DNA from: Planctomycetota bacterium
GTDB taxonomy: Bacteria; Planctomycetota; Planctomycetia; Pirellulales; Lacipirellulaceae
Reading direction: 5' to 3'
DNA: 64,000 nucleotides
Assembly: GCA_029259915.1 (NCBI GenBank)
Contig: JAJDED010000010.1
Coordinates: forward strand, 62,001 to 126,000
In this document: piece by piece, positions 52,776 through 62,200 of the stretch
Position numbering within the stretch: position 1 is the first letter of the stretch
Layout: each line of letters begins with the position of its first letter
Made by a program: the position numbers and the translations under genes
The notes under the pieces: model-generated
Seen by the model: only the letters and a program-made list of their open reading frames with translations
The model's database searches: none
What the model was told of the DNA's origin: nothing

Positions 52776-54638
52776 TCAGCACGACCGCCCACCAGCTAAT
52801 TCGGCTACGCCAGTGGTTGGCAATGGCGGTAGCGATTCTTCAAGCACGCCCTTTGCCCGGGGCCAGGCAACCAGTGCTTCGACAACCATCCACATTTGCA
52901 AAAGCATCGTCGCACCGCCAATAGAGAATAACAGATAGTTCCGCTGCGGCCACCAACCACTGGATGCATTGAACATTTGCCAACCGAGCGCCCAAAGCGG
53001 CATCACGATCATCACCACCATCGGCACCAGGGCGAACCAGATCGGCTTATTGCGCCGATAGAGGTAAAACACTGTCACCATAAAAGCCAAACCGGCTAGC
53101 AACTGATTGGTTGCGCCAAACAGGGGCCACAAATACAGGCCCCCCGTTCCGTAAGGGCGCAATTCACCGCCGGGAAGTTGCGGACCGCGCATCATGGCCA
53201 GTGCCATCGCTACTCCCACGGCAAACAATGTGGCTAGATATTTGTTGGCAAGCGGCGAAATGCGGAACGTCGTGGCAAGTTCCTGGATGACGTAGCGCTG
53301 CAACCGCGTTGCCGTGTCGAGCGTGGTGGCAGCAAAACAGGCAACCAGCACCGCAATCACTCCCACACAAAGCCGGAGCGGAATCCCCAACGCCGAGAGA
53401 AAATTTGCCGCGCCGTCGACGAAAGCGCCCACGGTGGCCTCGAGGCCAAAATCGTTCCAGTTTCCCTCGGGATTGTAGCGTGCCTGCCAAGCGGCGCGTC
53501 CGACCAATGCCGAACCATCTGCCGCAACAACCGCTTGATAGGTTCCGTCACTCTGTCGGCTAAACTTCCCCATGCCAACTCCCGCACAGCAGGCAAGAAT
53601 AACGATCACTGCCAACGCGCCTTCCAAGAGCATCGCACCGTACGCGACATACTGCGCATCGCATTCGTTGGCGACTTGTTTGCTCGAAGTCCCCGAACTT
53701 ACCAAGCAATGAAATCCGCTAATCGCGCCACAGGCGATAGTGATGAATAGGAAGGGCCAAATCGGGGGCGCTGCCACCGGTGTCCGCTCGGCAATCGCCG
53801 GCGCGCTGGCAATCAAATCGGCCTGGCCGCTAATTCCCGCCACGAAGATGCCCGTCACAAGCAGCACTAAGGCAACGATCAATTGATGGCTGTTGATATA
53901 ATCGCGCGGCTGCAACAGTATCCAAACCGGCAAAACCGACGCGAGAAAACAGTAGCTAAATAAAAACACCGTCCAAATTACGGTGGCATTCCCCCAACTT
54001 GTCGGCAAGGAAATGGGATACAGTGTCCCGACGTAAACGGCCCCGTAAAGAATGGCAAGCGCAAGCAGCGAAGGGACAAGCAGATTACCACCGTAGCGGA
54101 ACACCCAAATCCCCACACCCACAGCCACCGGCATGGCAATCCACACGCTCAAGACAGACTCCGGATACATCTTGAAAATCAGAGCGATCACCAATCCAAA
54201 AATTGCCAGCACCACGGTCAATGCAAAAAACAACACCAACAAAAACAAAACCTTCGCTCTGGGTGCAATCATCCGGCCGGCGATTTCGCCTACCGTTTGC
54301 CCTCGGTTACGCAAGCTCACCACCAGCGCGCCGAAATCGTGAACCGCGCCAATAAAAATGGAACCGAAAACCACCCACAACAGTGCCGGAAGCCAACCCC
54401 AAAAGACGGCAATCGCCGGACCAACAATTGGCCCTGTCCCGGCGATGCTTGTGAAGTGGTGCCCAAAAATAACTTCTTTGCGCGTGGGTACGAAATCGAC
54501 ATCATCGCGCAACTGGCAACTCGGCACCTCCGCCGTGGCGTCCAGCGCGAAGATTCTCTTTGCCAACCAGCGCCCATAAGTGTGGTAGGCGATCACAAAA
54601 CCAACAAACGAACCAACGGCAACAAGTAAAGTGAACAT
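52776..54638 (-). CDS. cstA: CstA-family carbon-starvation/pyruvate transporter
   Basis: 620 residues from the ATG at 54638; a TTG three codons earlier is possible. Many membrane helices, with the CstA signatures GHHFTSIAGTGPIVGPAIAV, FIGAVHDFGALVVSLRNRG, FHCLVSSGTSSKQV and the C-terminal helical block (LLAGLAFMVTVFYLYR). E. coli CstA and its paralogue take up pyruvate and peptides. The protein has the normal length and conserved motifs, so it is probably functional. Substrate is inferred. Confidence 0.93.
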   Translation of the reverse strand: MFTLLVAVGSFVGFVIAYHTYGRWLAKRIFALDATAEVPSCQLRDDVDFVPTRKEVIFGHHFTSIAGTGPIVGPAIAVFWGWLPALLWVVFGSIFIGAVHDFGALVVSLRNRGQTVGEIAGRMIAPRAKVLFLLVLFFALTVVLAIFGLVIALIFKMYPESVLSVWIAMPVAVGVGIWVFRYGGNLLVPSLLALAILYGAVYVGTLYPISLPTSWGNATVIWTVFLFSYCFLASVLPVWILLQPRDYINSHQLIVALVLLVTGIFVAGISGQADLIASAPAIAERTPVAAPPIWPFLFITIACGAISGFHCLVSSGTSSKQVANECDAQYVAYGAMLLEGALAVIVILACCAGVGMGKFSRQSDGTYQAVVAADGSALVGRAAWQARYNPEGNWNDFGLEATVGAFVDGAANFLSALGIPLRLCVGVIAVLVACFAATTLDTATRLQRYVIQELATTFRISPLANKYLATLFAVGVAMALAMMRGPQLPGGELRPYGTGGLYLWPLFGATNQLLAGLAFMVTVFYLYRRNKPIWFALVPMVVMIVMPLWALGWQMFNASSGWWPQRNYLLFSIGGATMLLQMWMVVEALVAWPRAKGVLEESLPPLPTTGVAELAGGRSC

Positions 54639-54708
54639 CGGGTCCAAGCAAACAAGGAATCAGGAATGTGAGGCAAACTCAGATTGGTTCAAATGTGTAG
54701 AGGATTGA

Positions 54709-54802
54709 ACCACGACGACACGACGAACACAACGAATTGGATAAGAAAGGAAGTTCTCAATTCCTTTATTCTAATTCGTTGTGTTCGTCGTGTCGTCGTG
54801 GT
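54709..54802. repeat. CACGACGA-type long hairpin, perfect over 30 bp
   Basis: The 30-base arm ACCACGACGACACGACGAAC... at 54709-54738 is exactly complementary to 54773-54802. The interior AAAGGAA/TTCCTTT segments extend the stem, giving about 40 bp. It lies upstream of the divergent cstA and cytochrome c'-like genes. Confidence 0.9.
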
Positions 54803-54920
54803 AAATATTCTCTACGGCTGCAAAATATTGAATACCACCATTCTATAATATCAACCCAACCGTCCGTGCCATAGCAGGGAATCTTGCCAAAGCGAAACTG
54901 GCTTTGAATAATAGGTACCG

Positions 54921-55856
54921 ATGAACATTTCGCGCTTTATTCCGATAACGATTCTATTGCTGGCCCCATGCCTGATAGTGCGTGCGGAACCGAAGAATTC
55001 GCAGCGTGCTGCTCCTCCCGACTGGCCGCAGGAAGTTCGGGGCACTTTTTTCGAGGATGCCCGGGACCAACTGGTTGGCGAAAGGCCGCAAATTGACGCG
55101 GCAACAAGCGGAAATAAGAATATACACACTTCAGCTAACGAAGCAGGTGTAAACGATTCGCAGCAGTGGTCGGCATTGATTGAAGCAGAAACCGTGACTT
55201 CGGAGATCAAACAGCTTCATAACCGACTCGCTTCGATTCTTGAGAGGCCAGGGAGATTTCGCAGTGGCGGGCATACCGAGTGTCGGCGAGACTTCAGCCA
55301 ACTCGCAGCAATGTTCTTCATCGTCGAGCGATTCGATCAAGACGTGCGCTGGCACAACTCGGCAGCTTCTCTGCGGGCCCAATGTTTGCAGGCAGCGCGC
55401 GAATGCCAAACGGCAAGCGACGCAAGTCTTGCATTGGCTAGAGACGTCCATGCACTGCTCGGCGATTTACTCCGCGGTCAAGAATTGCAGGAAACTACTG
55501 CTGCCAAACCGCCCGCAGAAGACGAGCAAGCCGACCGGGGCCAGTTGATGCTGCGGATGGAAGCCGCTGTCGAGGAAGTTATCTCGCCCGGCTTGGCTAG
55601 CAAGAAGCAATTCCGCAAGCACCGAAGCACCATTGCCCAGGAGGCGCAGATATTATCGGCGTTGGCACAACTCATCCGCCGCAAGCAGTACGATTACTCC
55701 GACGACGAAACGTTCTTAGACTACGCACTCGAGCTACAGCGGGCATCCGTTCGTTTGAACAAGGCGAGCTCCGATAGCAATTTTGAGGTGGCAAGCCGAG
55801 CGGCAGGTGGCGTCACCCAATCGTGCAGCGATTGCCACGAGGGCTATCGCGGGTAG
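54921..55856 (+). CDS. Exported cytochrome c'-like protein
   Basis: 311 residues with a signal peptide (ITILLLAPCLIVRA). The last 20 residues carry the heme motif CSDCHEGYRG, the usual position in class II (c'-type) cytochromes. The rest is mainly helical, but it is about twice as long as a normal cytochrome c' and holds two helix-bundle-like segments. Electron transfer or gas binding is possible; I see no partner gene nearby. Confidence 0.75.
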   Translation: MNISRFIPITILLLAPCLIVRAEPKNSQRAAPPDWPQEVRGTFFEDARDQLVGERPQIDAATSGNKNIHTSANEAGVNDSQQWSALIEAETVTSEIKQLHNRLASILERPGRFRSGGHTECRRDFSQLAAMFFIVERFDQDVRWHNSAASLRAQCLQAARECQTASDASLALARDVHALLGDLLRGQELQETTAAKPPAEDEQADRGQLMLRMEAAVEEVISPGLASKKQFRKHRSTIAQEAQILSALAQLIRRKQYDYSDDETFLDYALELQRASVRLNKASSDSNFEVASRAAGGVTQSCSDCHEGYRG

Positions 55857-55868
55857 TTCGGATTTTTC

Positions 55869-55949
55869 ACCACAGAGGGCACAGAGAACACGGAGAAAGA
55901 TTAAGAATATCTTCTTGATCTCTCTGCGATACTCTGTGTCCTCTGTGGT
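55869..55949. repeat. CACAGAG-type long hairpin
   Basis: ACCACAGAGGGCACAGAGAA... (55869-55900) pairs with the arm at 55921-55949; it has the same unit as the hairpin at 34449. It lies 12 bases after the cytochrome c'-like stop, between converging genes. Confidence 0.8.
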
Positions 55950-56030
55950 AGATCTTTCTCCCTGTTTTCATCTGGCTGAGTTACCGAACCTGCAATCATC
56001 GTGGGATAAATCCGTGGGCGCTTTGCTTGC

Positions 56031-56816
56031 TCACTCGTCAATCTCCAACTCCAGCCATTCTCGATCCGCCTTTTTTTCCCAGAAAAACCACCCAGGTCTT
56101 TTTTCTCGGAAATGGACCCAACACATTCCGGCGGACATTGGCACAACAGCCGCCGCAAGCCGGTACCATTTTGGCAAAATTGCCAAGCTAGCGGCCCAAT
56201 CTCCGCAAGTCGCGTAGGTCAAAGCAAGGCCGGTAGCTGTGGTCACCAATAGCGCAGCCAATCCGAGCCCCGGATATACGAAAATTGCGCGCCTAAATGA
56301 GAGGCCGGCTTCGATTTGGTCAACCAGCGCAGTTCCCAACAGCGAAAGGAAGAATACATTCACCCCGATAAAAGCAACGTAAGCCATGCCGAATCGAAAC
56401 AGTATTTGCCCACGAACTGTCCAATGCCAAATTTCCGACGCATTGAATGCCAGAGTAAGCAATATGACGCATAATGTGCCTACTGCAACCGTTACGGCAA
56501 GCCGCCAAGCATGATGCAAGCGCGTTTCGCCTTTGCGTCGTAGAGCAATGTCGTTAAGCCACTTATAACACAACTCAATTCGCGACACAGTCGTTTGTAG
56601 TTCGACCGTCAACTCGGCAGGATCACCCATGCGCGCGAGTGTACGCTGAACCGCTTCTTGTTCGCTGCCACCTTGTTCCAGCTCGTCATAAAAAATCTCC
56701 AGAGCATGGTCGTAGAGTTCCTCGCGCATTTTTAATTTATTTGGCCACATCGTGAACACGGGGCGTACTGTGCGCTCAACGAAAATCTTCAGCATGTCGT
56801 TGTGCGGTTCGTTCAT
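56031..56816 (-). CDS. Membrane protein with N-terminal permease-prefix-like domain
   Basis: 261 residues from the ATG at 56816, which overlaps the PadR stop (ATGA). The N-terminal 75 residues (KLKMREELYDHALEIFYDELEQGGSEQEAVQRTLARMGDP) resemble the helical prefix found in PadR-linked membrane proteins. Five or six membrane helices follow. Such proteins sit next to PadR regulators and may form a sensing or export unit. Function unknown. Confidence 0.8.
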   Translation of the reverse strand: MNEPHNDMLKIFVERTVRPVFTMWPNKLKMREELYDHALEIFYDELEQGGSEQEAVQRTLARMGDPAELTVELQTTVSRIELCYKWLNDIALRRKGETRLHHAWRLAVTVAVGTLCVILLTLAFNASEIWHWTVRGQILFRFGMAYVAFIGVNVFFLSLLGTALVDQIEAGLSFRRAIFVYPGLGLAALLVTTATGLALTYATCGDWAASLAILPKWYRLAAAVVPMSAGMCWVHFREKRPGWFFWEKKADREWLELEIDE

Positions 56817-57172
56817 GCGGGGGCTCCCACGATTTGGCCTACGACCGAGACGAATTGCACCCACTCTTCTCGTCCCTGCTGGAGACGCCGCTTTCCTTTG
56901 GACGTGAGCTTGTAGATGCGGCGACGGGGGCCGGGGCGATTAGTTTCGCACTTTTCCCAACGGCTTTTGATCAGGCCGCTTTTTTCGAGCCGATAGAGGG
57001 CCGGGTAGAGCGATCCTTCTTTCATCTTGAGTGCACCGCAGCCGGCTTTTTCCAAGCGGCGCAAAATTTCAAAACCGTGGGCGTCGGATTGCTCCAACGA
57101 GGAAAGGACCATCGTCTCCAAGTGCCCACGGAGCGAATTGCCGTTGATCGGCGTTACTTTTTGTGTCGTCAT
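56813..57172 (-). CDS. PadR-family transcription regulator
   Basis: 119 residues. Winged helix with GNSLRGHLETMVLSSLEQSDAHGFEILRRLEK and the wing MKEGSLYPALYRLEKSGLIKSRWE, followed by RRIYKLTSKGKRRL, the usual PadR pattern. The C-terminus is short, as in the small PadR subfamily. It is upstream of and coupled to a membrane protein that is probably its partner or target. Confidence 0.92.
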   Translation of the reverse strand: MTTQKVTPINGNSLRGHLETMVLSSLEQSDAHGFEILRRLEKAGCGALKMKEGSLYPALYRLEKSGLIKSRWEKCETNRPGPRRRIYKLTSKGKRRLQQGREEWVQFVSVVGQIVGAPA

Positions 57173-57995
57173 GCTTCGATCTCAATTTTTCAAATGACTA
57201 ACCGCATGTATTTAGACAGGCTAGGTACTAAATGTCAAGCTGCACTGGTGAGCCAGTGGCACACACGGACCGTACGTAAGTTGTTTCTGTGCATTGCTTT
57301 AGGGCGTCTTCTGAAGGCGGCTAGAAATTTGAGTCATTTTTCTTCTCCAAGGGCGAACCTTTTGGTCGAAACCACTGTCTGAGGGGTATTCGTAGTTGGC
57401 AGCAGCCTATTTCCCCAGGCAAGATTCGCTTGACTTGGGGCTCGGCGGCTGGGACACTCGAAAGATTAGAGTCGTTGGGGAATGTTTGCGTGTAGTAAGC
57501 TTTCTCTAGCGACCAAGTTATTTGTAAGGTTCTCTCACTAGCAGCGCACCCGCGCAACGAGGGTCATCATGCGTCAATATCAAAGCATCATCAGCGCCTT
57601 TAGCAATCTCATTGCTGAATTGGGTAACCGGCTGATTGTTTGCGGAGATGCGACGCGCTCCCTTGGCGCAAGCTCTCTCTCTGCGCTACAGCTAACCGCT
57701 TCGCGCTGGCTGCGCGACGCACTACGGCATGGGCCTAGTGCGACATGGGTGGCAACCGCCCATGTCCGTACGGTCCACCCGTGGCAACACAAATTAATGT
57801 GTTGCCCAGCCGTCGCCTGAAACCGGGTGAAAAGGTCTTAGCAACGCCTTCCAGTTTTAAGCACGGGCCAGCGGTCGCTCGATGCGCCTGATTTGCATTG
57901 ATCACTGCTTGCAGCTGCTTGCCAATTCTCTGCCGATTGTTTGGCTATCCGCCAACTCGGCAAACCAACGAGAAAACCAAACCAGAGTGATAACC
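57173..57995. other. Long intergenic region with two strong hairpins
   Basis: 823 bases between the divergent PadR and ECF sigma genes. An 83-codon open frame at 57569-57820 has no recognisable domain. Two stems lie at 57742-57766 (11 bp, loop CAA) and 57783-57806 (GGCAACACA/TGTGTTGCC, loop AATTAA), close together; they could be an RNA element upstream of the sigma gene or part of an unrecognised RNA. Confidence 0.5.
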
Positions 57996-58574
57996 ATGTC
58001 TGCCACATTACAAATAGACATAAGTGAAGAAATACCGAATGCCGAGCTGGTCGCGTTGGCCCAAGAGCAATCGAAAGAAGCGTTCAGCGAATTGGTCAAC
58101 CGATTCGAGCGGATGGTCTACGCCGTTTGCTTGCAACGCCTGCGCAACCACGCCGAGGCGCAAGAGGTTTCTCAAGATGTGTTTATCAAGGCTTTTGAGA
58201 AGCTACACCAATTGCAAGAGCCAGCTGCCTTTGCGGGTTGGTTGCGGTCGATCGCCGTCAGGCAGTCGATCAATCGCAGTACGCGACGACCTCCGACGAT
58301 CGCGGTCGAGCCGCACACGATCGACCGGGCCGACACGCGGAATGCCGCGCCCTTTGAATCGCTATTGGCCAACGAACGTAAGGACCAATTGCACAAAGGG
58401 CTGGGCCGACTGGCATCGCTCGACCGCAAGTCGTTGATTGCTTTTTACCTGGAAGGGCAGTCGATCGTGCAAATGAGCGACGCATTTTCCGCCCCCGTGG
58501 GCACAATCAAACGACGCTTGCACGTTGCACGAAAAAGGCTCGCCAAAGAACTGGAGTGCTTGCAGGCAGTGTAG
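57996..58574 (+). CDS. ECF-type sigma factor
   Basis: 192 residues from the ATG at 57996; an earlier in-frame start at 57882 adds residues without family pattern. Region 2 (SKEAFSELVNRFERMVYAVCLQRLRNHAEAQEVSQDVFIKAFEKL) and region 4 (LDRKSLIAFYLEGQSIVQMSDAFSAPVGTIKRRLHVARKRLAKEL) are clear. No anti-sigma gene follows, so control is not evident. Confidence 0.92.
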   Translation: MSATLQIDISEEIPNAELVALAQEQSKEAFSELVNRFERMVYAVCLQRLRNHAEAQEVSQDVFIKAFEKLHQLQEPAAFAGWLRSIAVRQSINRSTRRPPTIAVEPHTIDRADTRNAAPFESLLANERKDQLHKGLGRLASLDRKSLIAFYLEGQSIVQMSDAFSAPVGTIKRRLHVARKRLAKELECLQAV

Positions 58575-58645
58575 CTTTGCAAAAAGACCTAGCGAACGGG
58601 CCGGAGGTCGATCATGAGGATCGGCTTTCGGCCCGGTGTATTGGA

Positions 58646-58725
58646 AATAGCTAAGAGCAGAGAGCCAGAAATTGGGAGCCTACCATCTGGCTCAATAGCT
58701 CTCTGCTCTTGGCTTTTTCTGCTAT
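58646..58725. repeat. AGAGC-type hairpin
   Basis: AATAGCTAAGAGCAGAGAGC... (58646-58670) pairs imperfectly with the arm at 58686-58725. The right arm contains the stop codon (58722-58724) of the converging DUF423 gene. A similar, weaker pair occurs near 59143-59200. Confidence 0.7.
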
Positions 58726-59126
58726 CTTTTAATCGCCGCGTAGGCGATCGCTAACCAACCCACGATAAACGCCACGCCGCCTAATGGCACCACGGCACCT
58801 AGTCTGCGCCAAGCGTCAGAACCAAGCGTCATCGCATAGAGCGAACCACTGAAGAGCAGGATACCTACCACAAACGCTCCCGCCGCAAATCGGAACGCGG
58901 CAGCGTAATCTCCACTTCCGATAGCCACAGCAACGATTACTAGCGCCAGCGCGTGGAACATGTGGTAGCGAACGCCTGTCTCGAACCATGCGACTCGTTG
59001 GCTAAGGCTCTCGTCATGCCCCGACTGAAGCAGATGTTTCTCCAACCCATGGGCGGAGTACGCTCCCAATGCAACGGCAGCGGCAGCCAGCAAGGCTCCG
59101 ATCGGAAGAATGAACTTATCCGGCAT
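58722..59126 (-). CDS. DUF423 membrane protein
   Basis: 134 residues with four predicted membrane helices. GALLAAAAVALGAYSAHGLEKHL at the start and the later GVRYHMFHALALVIVA, LFSGSLYAM, PLGGVAFIVGWLAIAY are the DUF423 (YgdD/TMEM256-like) pattern. Function is unknown in most bacteria. Confidence 0.92.
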   Translation of the reverse strand: MPDKFILPIGALLAAAAVALGAYSAHGLEKHLLQSGHDESLSQRVAWFETGVRYHMFHALALVIVAVAIGSGDYAAAFRFAAGAFVVGILLFSGSLYAMTLGSDAWRRLGAVVPLGGVAFIVGWLAIAYAAIKR

Positions 59127-59218
59127 AGAATCTTTCCGCGTCAGCCGAAAGCTGAGACCCAGAAATAAGTGGACTCCCCTTCTGGCTCTAGACTCTTGTC
59201 TCTTGACACTCCGCTCTA

Positions 59219-62200
59219 CTAGAGCCGATCCTCTTCCTCTTCCTGGATGATAATGTGGGGAGTGACCATCATCATCAAGCTGTCGGTCTCGCGACCGATG
59301 CCCACATTGCGGAACAACCGGTCGACGTAGGGCATCTTGCTAAGCAGTGGCACCCCGAATTCGGTCCGACCTTCGCTCAAACGCTTGATACCGCCCAACA
59401 GGACCGTGCCCCCGTCGGGGACACTCACGGTTGTGGCAATCGAGATCACCTGGAACGTCGGCAACTGCACTGTGGTGCCACTACGGACGATGGAATTTGC
59501 GTTGTCGTTGGACTCATCGTTGCCGTCGTCGTCCTGGTCGGTCGTGTTGGCAGACGCGGACGATGTTTCAGAACCTTCGAACGTAAATGTATTCACTTCG
59601 CCAATTTGGCTGAAGAACGGTACCAGTGTGAGTCGTACGTAACGCCGGTCGTCGGAAACGACCGCCTGTACGGTGAGCATTGTCCCTTCGGAAAGTACGA
59701 CAATCACCGGCTGCTGTGCTGCGGCAAATTCGCCGACGACGGGGATCACGCTAATGACAAACGGCCTGAATGAAGAATCGACCACAGTTGCTTGCTGTCC
59801 GTTAAACAGCGTGACCTTGGGCGCCTGCAAGACATTCGCCCGTCGATCGCCCTGAGACGCATTGATCAGGAAAAACGCTTCGATGTCGCTGAGAATCGCA
59901 AAGCCAAACTGCCCCACGTCGACAGGCGTGCCAAATTGCGGTTGCGCCAGGTTGAAACTACTGTTGCGGAAGGGTACGTCAAGATCGACGGTAAAGTCCG
60001 GTAGTGGATCGTTCAGCCCAAGGGCACCACCGGTAACACCGACCGTGGCACTTGCCCGCGAAGGTTCGAACGATGCGCCTATGGTGTTCAAATCTGTAAT
60101 CCCGCTGCCGTCCTCGATATTGAAATCGAAATCGATGCCGATGCGCTCGAAGAAGCTATCGGTCAGCCGGATGAAGCGCACTTCAATCGTGACCTGCAAA
60201 TCTTGGAGTCGTCGCAATTGTTCCAACAGATCGGCAATTTGTTCGTGGACGCGTTGAGTTTGGCTAATCACTAGGCTCAAATTCGTGGGAAAGGGTTGAA
60301 TCTCGCCTTCGCCGGTGCCGTTTTCCATCCAGCTGTCATGCTCAACAGTGGAGACGATCAAATCAATGAGCGAATCGAAATCGGCGTTAGCCGCCCCTCC
60401 CATTCCACCCGGACCGCCACTAACTGGCGCAGACGTGCCGCCGGCATTGGTGCCGAATTGCTGTTGCAAAACGTTGGTGCCCATTGCAGGGGCCGGCTGC
60501 CCCGGAGCGTTGACTGGCACCACCGCAACCGGTCCACCGTAGCTACGGTTGTTCTGAGGAATCGCCGCGTAAGCGTCGTTAATCAGTCCTTGCAGGCCGA
60601 TATTCGAGCTGGGCACAAAATTGGGGATTGGCACGACAAGATCGGCCACATTGTAAACTTTCTCGTAGACATCTCCGTCGCGAATTTGTTCGCTGGTGAT
60701 CTTCAACACTTCGTCCTTGACCATGTAGGTCAGGTGCAAAGGCTCGAGAATCAGATTCAGTGCGCTCTCTAAGTTGACTTCTTGTCCCAGGTTGAGCGAA
60801 ACGGGCGTATCGCTCCGCACTCCCTCTTGCCCAAGACCGCGGGGATCGAGGTGGATGTTTACACCCGTCAATTGGGAAAGCTGCTCGACGACTTCCGTAA
60901 GCGGCGTATTGTCGTAGCGGGGCAACACAGGCGTGCGCAATTTGCGTTGGATTTCCAACTCGCGGGCTGAGCGACGTGCGCCCAGGTCGCCGGAACCCTT
61001 GCGGTTCTTCACCAAGTTGGCCCACGTTTCACCGTAATGTATGGGTGTATTCGAATCGAGCAATCCCTCGGCAGCCGTTTGACGTATGTTTTGGAAAATT
61101 CCCACCACACCTTCCTCGGTCATTTGATCGAGTTCCGTGTTGAGCATTTCGCGACGGATAAACTTCGCGTTTTCCCAGAGCTGCTGGGCAACGGGTTCCT
61201 CGGGCGCCATTTCGTAGAGCCGTTTGGCGACGATTTCCATTTCCGCATAGCGATGTTCGTCGCGGAATGTGTTGTATTGGTCGACCATCTCAGCCATTCG
61301 CGTTTGCACTTGCACACGCACTTCGCGCGTGCGGTCGATTTCTTCGAGCACCTCGCGGTTGGCCGCGTCGAGTTCCAGTTCGCTCTTATGATCGCGCAAG
61401 TAGCGCTCCGTCTCGCCGATGCTCAACTCCACGCGACGGTTCAACTGGATTTTGGTGTTTTCGTCGAGTTCCGAATCCGAGACGATTTCTTTGATTTCAC
61501 TCAATAATTCCAATGCTTCATATGGGTTCGTAGTGCGCAATTTTGCCGCTTCCGACTGACGTTTGCCAACTTCCATAGCAATTTGGCGGGCCAGCAGTTT
61601 TTGACCCGTGCTTGCCGAATTCAAAAGCGATTCGCCGCCGGCGGCGCGGGTAGTTCGATTCGAAGACTGGGAAGATAGCATTTGCAGATGGCCTTGCAAT
61701 TGCTCCTGGCTCACCACATCCAGTTCGCCACGCCGCTGATGTGCCTCTCGGAACAACCGTAGCGCCTCTCCGCGATTGCCGGCGCGCAAAGCCTGCTCGC
61801 CCTGCTGCAAGAGATCATAAGGATCCGTTGTACCAGACACGTTTTGGGTAGCATCGAGCTGTGGAAGCGGAGTCGGCGCTTCTTCCGGCACCTGTGCTAA
61901 GCGTGGAGTGGGTACAAATCCTTGTTCACGAAATGGCAGCCGCAGTTCCAACGGCAATTCGCTGGTGGCAAGCTGAACTTGTTCTGCTTCGGCGCGCGCA
62001 CGCTGCAAATCAGCGGCCAATCGCGCTGGGCTATCTTCGTCGGCAGCAAACTGCGAATCCGCAACATTCAGTTGACTGGTCTGCGCCGCGAGTTTCTCCG
62101 CTTGAGTCAAATTACCCCGGGACAATGCCTGACGTGCCTCGGCTAAAAGCTTGAGCGTATCGGCCTTGGCCACGGATATCGATTTTGGCGCTGCATGCAC

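Noticed and set aside
57569-57820. 83-codon open frame before the ECF sigma gene
   Set aside because: No domain, weak start context, and it contains one hairpin fully and part of another. I describe the region as intergenic instead.
58597-58635. CGGGCCG/CGGCCCG hairpin after the ECF sigma gene as a terminator
   Set aside because: The loop is 25 bases and no T tract follows.
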